Below are positions 6,266 to 6,284 of a stretch of 6,284 nucleotides of DNA, piece after piece; positions within the stretch are counted from its first letter, which is position 1, and each line of letters opens with the position of its first letter. The stretch is taken from the NCBI GenBank assembly GCA_027024125.1, contig JALVSV010000137.1:1-6284 (forward strand), written 5' to 3'. The notes under the pieces were generated by a model. The model was not told the origin of the DNA, searched no databases, and saw only the letters and a program-made list of their open reading frames with translations. The DNA is from Methylothermaceae bacterium. GTDB taxonomy: Bacteria; Pseudomonadota; Gammaproteobacteria; Methylococcales; Methylothermaceae. Both the position numbers and the translations under genes were made by a program.

Positions 6266-6284
6266 ATGATACTTTGACGGTGAC
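6262..6284 (+). CDS. panB: Probable 3-methyl-2-oxobutanoate hydroxymethyltransferase, first codons only
   Basis: An ATG overlapping the folK stop (ATGA) opens a frame reading MNDTLTV to the window edge, with GGAA 5-6 bases upstream. Seven residues cannot identify a protein. The call rests on gene order: pcnB-folK-panB is a common gammaproteobacterial arrangement, and PanB proteins often begin with a short Thr-rich stretch of this kind. If correct, it makes ketopantoate for coenzyme A synthesis. Confidence 0.5.

Overview
The window reads as ordinary gammaproteobacterial chromosome with moderate GC. Evidence: pepA is followed by holC, the pcnB-folK pair leads into a probable panB, and the key residues match the E. 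coli enzymes at constant offsets (PepA -3, FolK +4). I cannot name the genus. I see no tRNA, rRNA, CRISPR array, transposase or phage gene.

Layout: two transcription units diverge from a 170 bp promoter region at 3936-4105. Leftward (minus strand) run a small two-helix membrane protein of unknown function (3690-3935), pepA (2181-3668) and holC (1750-2181, overlapping the pepA stop by one base as TAATG). A 139 bp gap follows, holding a strong sigma70-type promoter. Next come an AldB/ExaC-type aldehyde dehydrogenase (90-1610) and the first 20 codons of what looks like its usual companion, a DUF779 protein (1-60). Rightward (plus strand) run a DUF4404 gene (4106-4384), pcnB (about 4428-5777), folK (5774-6265, overlapping as GTGA) and the first codons of a probable panB (from 6262, overlapping as ATGA).

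Function: the left arm joins aminopeptidase A, the chi subunit of the replicative polymerase clamp loader, and a separately promoted aldehyde-oxidation pair occupying the place where valS often follows holC. The right arm couples RNA 3' polyadenylation (PcnB) to folate biosynthesis (FolK) and, probably, pantothenate biosynthesis (PanB).

Points most worth a second look: pcnB has no usable ATG and must start at a non-AUG codon, as E. coli pcnB does (AUU). The aldehyde dehydrogenase promoter carries two inverted repeats whose centres are 21 bp apart. The small membrane protein is unrecognised. I found no convincing evidence of a wholly new multi-gene system here.
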